Below, one piece after another: positions 5,356 to 6,261 of a stretch of 6,261 bases of DNA (position 1 is its first letter; every line of letters begins with the position of its first letter). The DNA comes from an uncultured Prevotella sp. (GTDB lineage: Bacteria > Bacteroidota > Bacteroidia > Bacteroidales > Bacteroidaceae): positions 1-6,261 of the forward strand of contig CAAFFL010000126.1 of assembly GCA_900762125.1 (NCBI GenBank), written 5' to 3'. Made by a program: the position numbers and the translations under genes. Below the pieces are notes generated by a model. The model saw only the letters and a list, made by a program, of their open reading frames with translations. It had not been told where the DNA came from and did not search any database.

Positions 5356-6020
5356 GGAAACTCCTGAACATCATCTTCTTGGCAACGGCACTGTTCGCCT
5401 TGGCAGCCTGCCAGACGGACAGCTACGACAGTGGGGATAACACGTATTCCTACCTCCGTGCCGACTTCGGCATGCTGCAGGTCAACGGCAGCCGACAAGG
5501 CACCGCATTCACGACGGATGACGGCGTGAAGTTGACGTTTCCCGCACCGGTGACGCTCAGCTGGGTGACGACGGCCGACACCGTCTACCGTGCGCTGGCC
5601 TACTATGATACGCAGACCGAGCGGCCGTTCACCATCAGCCCCGTCTTTGTCGTCAACGCCTATGACACTCGCGAACCGCGTTCCGCACGCGCCGACTCCA
5701 TCGCCGCACTCCGGGACCCGCTCACCGTCGAGAGTGCCTGGCGCGCGGGCGGCTTCCTCAACATTGGCTTCGCCGTGAAGACCGGACGCACCGACAGCCT
5801 CGCTCAGGCGCAGCATATCGGCCTCTGCGTCGACTCGGTGAAGCAAGATGCCACGGGACAGCGTCACTTCTTCATCCACGTTCTTCATTCGCAGAACAAT
5901 CAGCCGGAGTACTACTCCGTCCACACCTACATGAGTCTTCCGTTGCCCGACAGTCTCCGCAACGCCGCCTTCCATCTCTCGGCCACCACCTACAGCGGAC
6001 TGTGGCGGCAGACGTATTAA
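5352..6020 (+). CDS. NigD-like envelope lipoprotein
   Basis: The 222-residue product begins with a lipoprotein signal: R2/K3, a hydrophobic stretch 4-19, and a LAAC lipobox with C20 as the lipidated residue. Residues after C20 (QTDSYDSGDN) are rich in Asp, which may favour surface exposure through the Bacteroidota lipoprotein export signal. The mature part looks rich in beta strands. The pattern FTISPVFVVNAYDT (about 93-106), then DPLTVESAWRAGGFLNIGFAVKTG (about 122-145), then HFFIHVLHSQNN (about 172-183) resembles the NigD-like family of Bacteroidales, which has an OB-like N-terminal and a beta-sandwich C-terminal domain. No enzymatic residues are apparent and the role is unknown. The start overlaps the acyltransferase stop (ATGA), so the two are probably translated together. 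It is the last gene of the operon. Confidence 0.8.
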   Translation: MRKLLNIIFLATALFALAACQTDSYDSGDNTYSYLRADFGMLQVNGSRQGTAFTTDDGVKLTFPAPVTLSWVTTADTVYRALAYYDTQTERPFTISPVFVVNAYDTREPRSARADSIAALRDPLTVESAWRAGGFLNIGFAVKTGRTDSLAQAQHIGLCVDSVKQDATGQRHFFIHVLHSQNNQPEYYSVHTYMSLPLPDSLRNAAFHLSATTYSGLWRQTY

Positions 6021-6185
6021 CGTCACATCGGAATGGCCGACGATGCCGCGGCGGAAATTAGTACAACTGGATGTTCAGTGCCCGTCCTGTCTACATTCTT
6101 AATGGAATGGATGTCGATTCTTATTGCCATAGTACTATGATTTAATGGTTATTGTTGTCGTTCGATAGTGGTCTGGTCATCCTTC
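6021..6185. other. Intergenic stretch after the operon, no convincing gene
   Basis: No intrinsic terminator (GC hairpin plus T tract) and no TTTG-N19-TAnnTTTG promoter was found on either strand. A 35-codon ORF (6033-6140), in the same frame as the preceding lipoprotein, starts 12 bp after its stop and has a hydrophobic C-terminal half (VLSTFLMEWMSILIAIVL). It has no supporting signal and may be chance. Base composition changes here from GC-rich coding to more AT-rich sequence. Confidence 0.5.
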
Positions 6186-6261
6186 GGCACGTGCCTCAGA
6201 AGTACGCGGCACGTGCCTCAGAAGTACGTGGCACGTGCCTCAGAAGCGCGTGGCACGTGCC
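6186..6261. repeat. 22-bp tandem repeat carrying the palindrome GGCACGTGCC, cut by the window end
   Basis: Three full units (6186-6207, 6208-6229, 6230-6251) and the first 10 bp of a fourth (6252-6261) are present. Each unit is the perfect 10-bp palindrome GGCACGTGCC followed by 12 bp: TCAGAAGTACGC, TCAGAAGTACGT and TCAGAAGCGCGT. The palindrome is identical in all four copies and changes fall only at the 3' end of the 12-bp part. A 22-bp period is not a multiple of 3, so this is not a coding repeat. Adjacent palindromes can pair as 10-bp stems with 12-nt loops. The array may continue beyond the window. Function unknown. Confidence 0.93.

Noticed and set aside
5331..6026. Minus-strand open frame of 231 codons opposite the lipoprotein gene
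   Set aside because: The plus-strand product has a clear lipoprotein signal and a start coupled to the upstream gene. The antisense product has no recognisable feature.
6128..6139. 12-bp perfect palindrome CATAGTACTATG
   Set aside because: About one such palindrome is expected by chance in a window of this size, and it is not repeated or placed near a promoter.
6186..6261. CRISPR array at the right end
   Set aside because: The 12-bp segments between palindromes are nearly identical rather than unique spacers, and the 22-bp period is too short.

Overview
The window looks like a chromosomal housekeeping segment from a member of Bacteroidota, most likely a Prevotella-type Bacteroidales. Four things point there. 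Two promoters match the Bacteroidota pattern TTTG-N19-TAnnTTTG exactly. Starts lack Shine-Dalgarno sequences and often have A-rich leaders. There is a stand-alone PASTA protein with no kinase and a NigD-like lipoprotein. The EF-P and L34 sequences are also of Bacteroidales type. The genes are GC-rich and the intergenic DNA is AT-rich. No mobile element, phage gene, tRNA, rRNA or CRISPR array was found.

Layout: positions 1-202 hold two perfectly inverted arrays of a 7-bp repeat; part of this structure looks like the efp terminator. The efp gene (203-772, minus strand) encodes translation factor EF-P. A 200-bp divergent region carries promoters for efp and for rpmH (973-1128, ribosomal protein L34), which ends in a strong intrinsic terminator (1153-1190).

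A second promoter (1235-1265) starts a five-gene plus-strand run: a membrane-anchored PASTA protein (1284-2006), the pseudouridine synthase RluD (2070-3176), D-alanine--D-alanine ligase (3173-4171), a divergent PlsB/PlsC-like acyltransferase (4210-5355) and a NigD-like lipoprotein (5352-6020). Two junctions are 4-bp ATGA overlaps and the other gaps are 63 and 38 bp, so this is probably one operon. It combines peptidoglycan precursor synthesis and probable peptidoglycan binding, phospholipid acylation, 23S rRNA modification and an envelope lipoprotein. Together with efp and rpmH, the segment links ribosome function to envelope growth.

The last 241 bp have no convincing gene and end in a 22-bp tandem repeat built on the palindrome GGCACGTGCC, which runs off the window edge. 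The genes are ordinary core genes. The least explained features are the two repeat structures at the edges.
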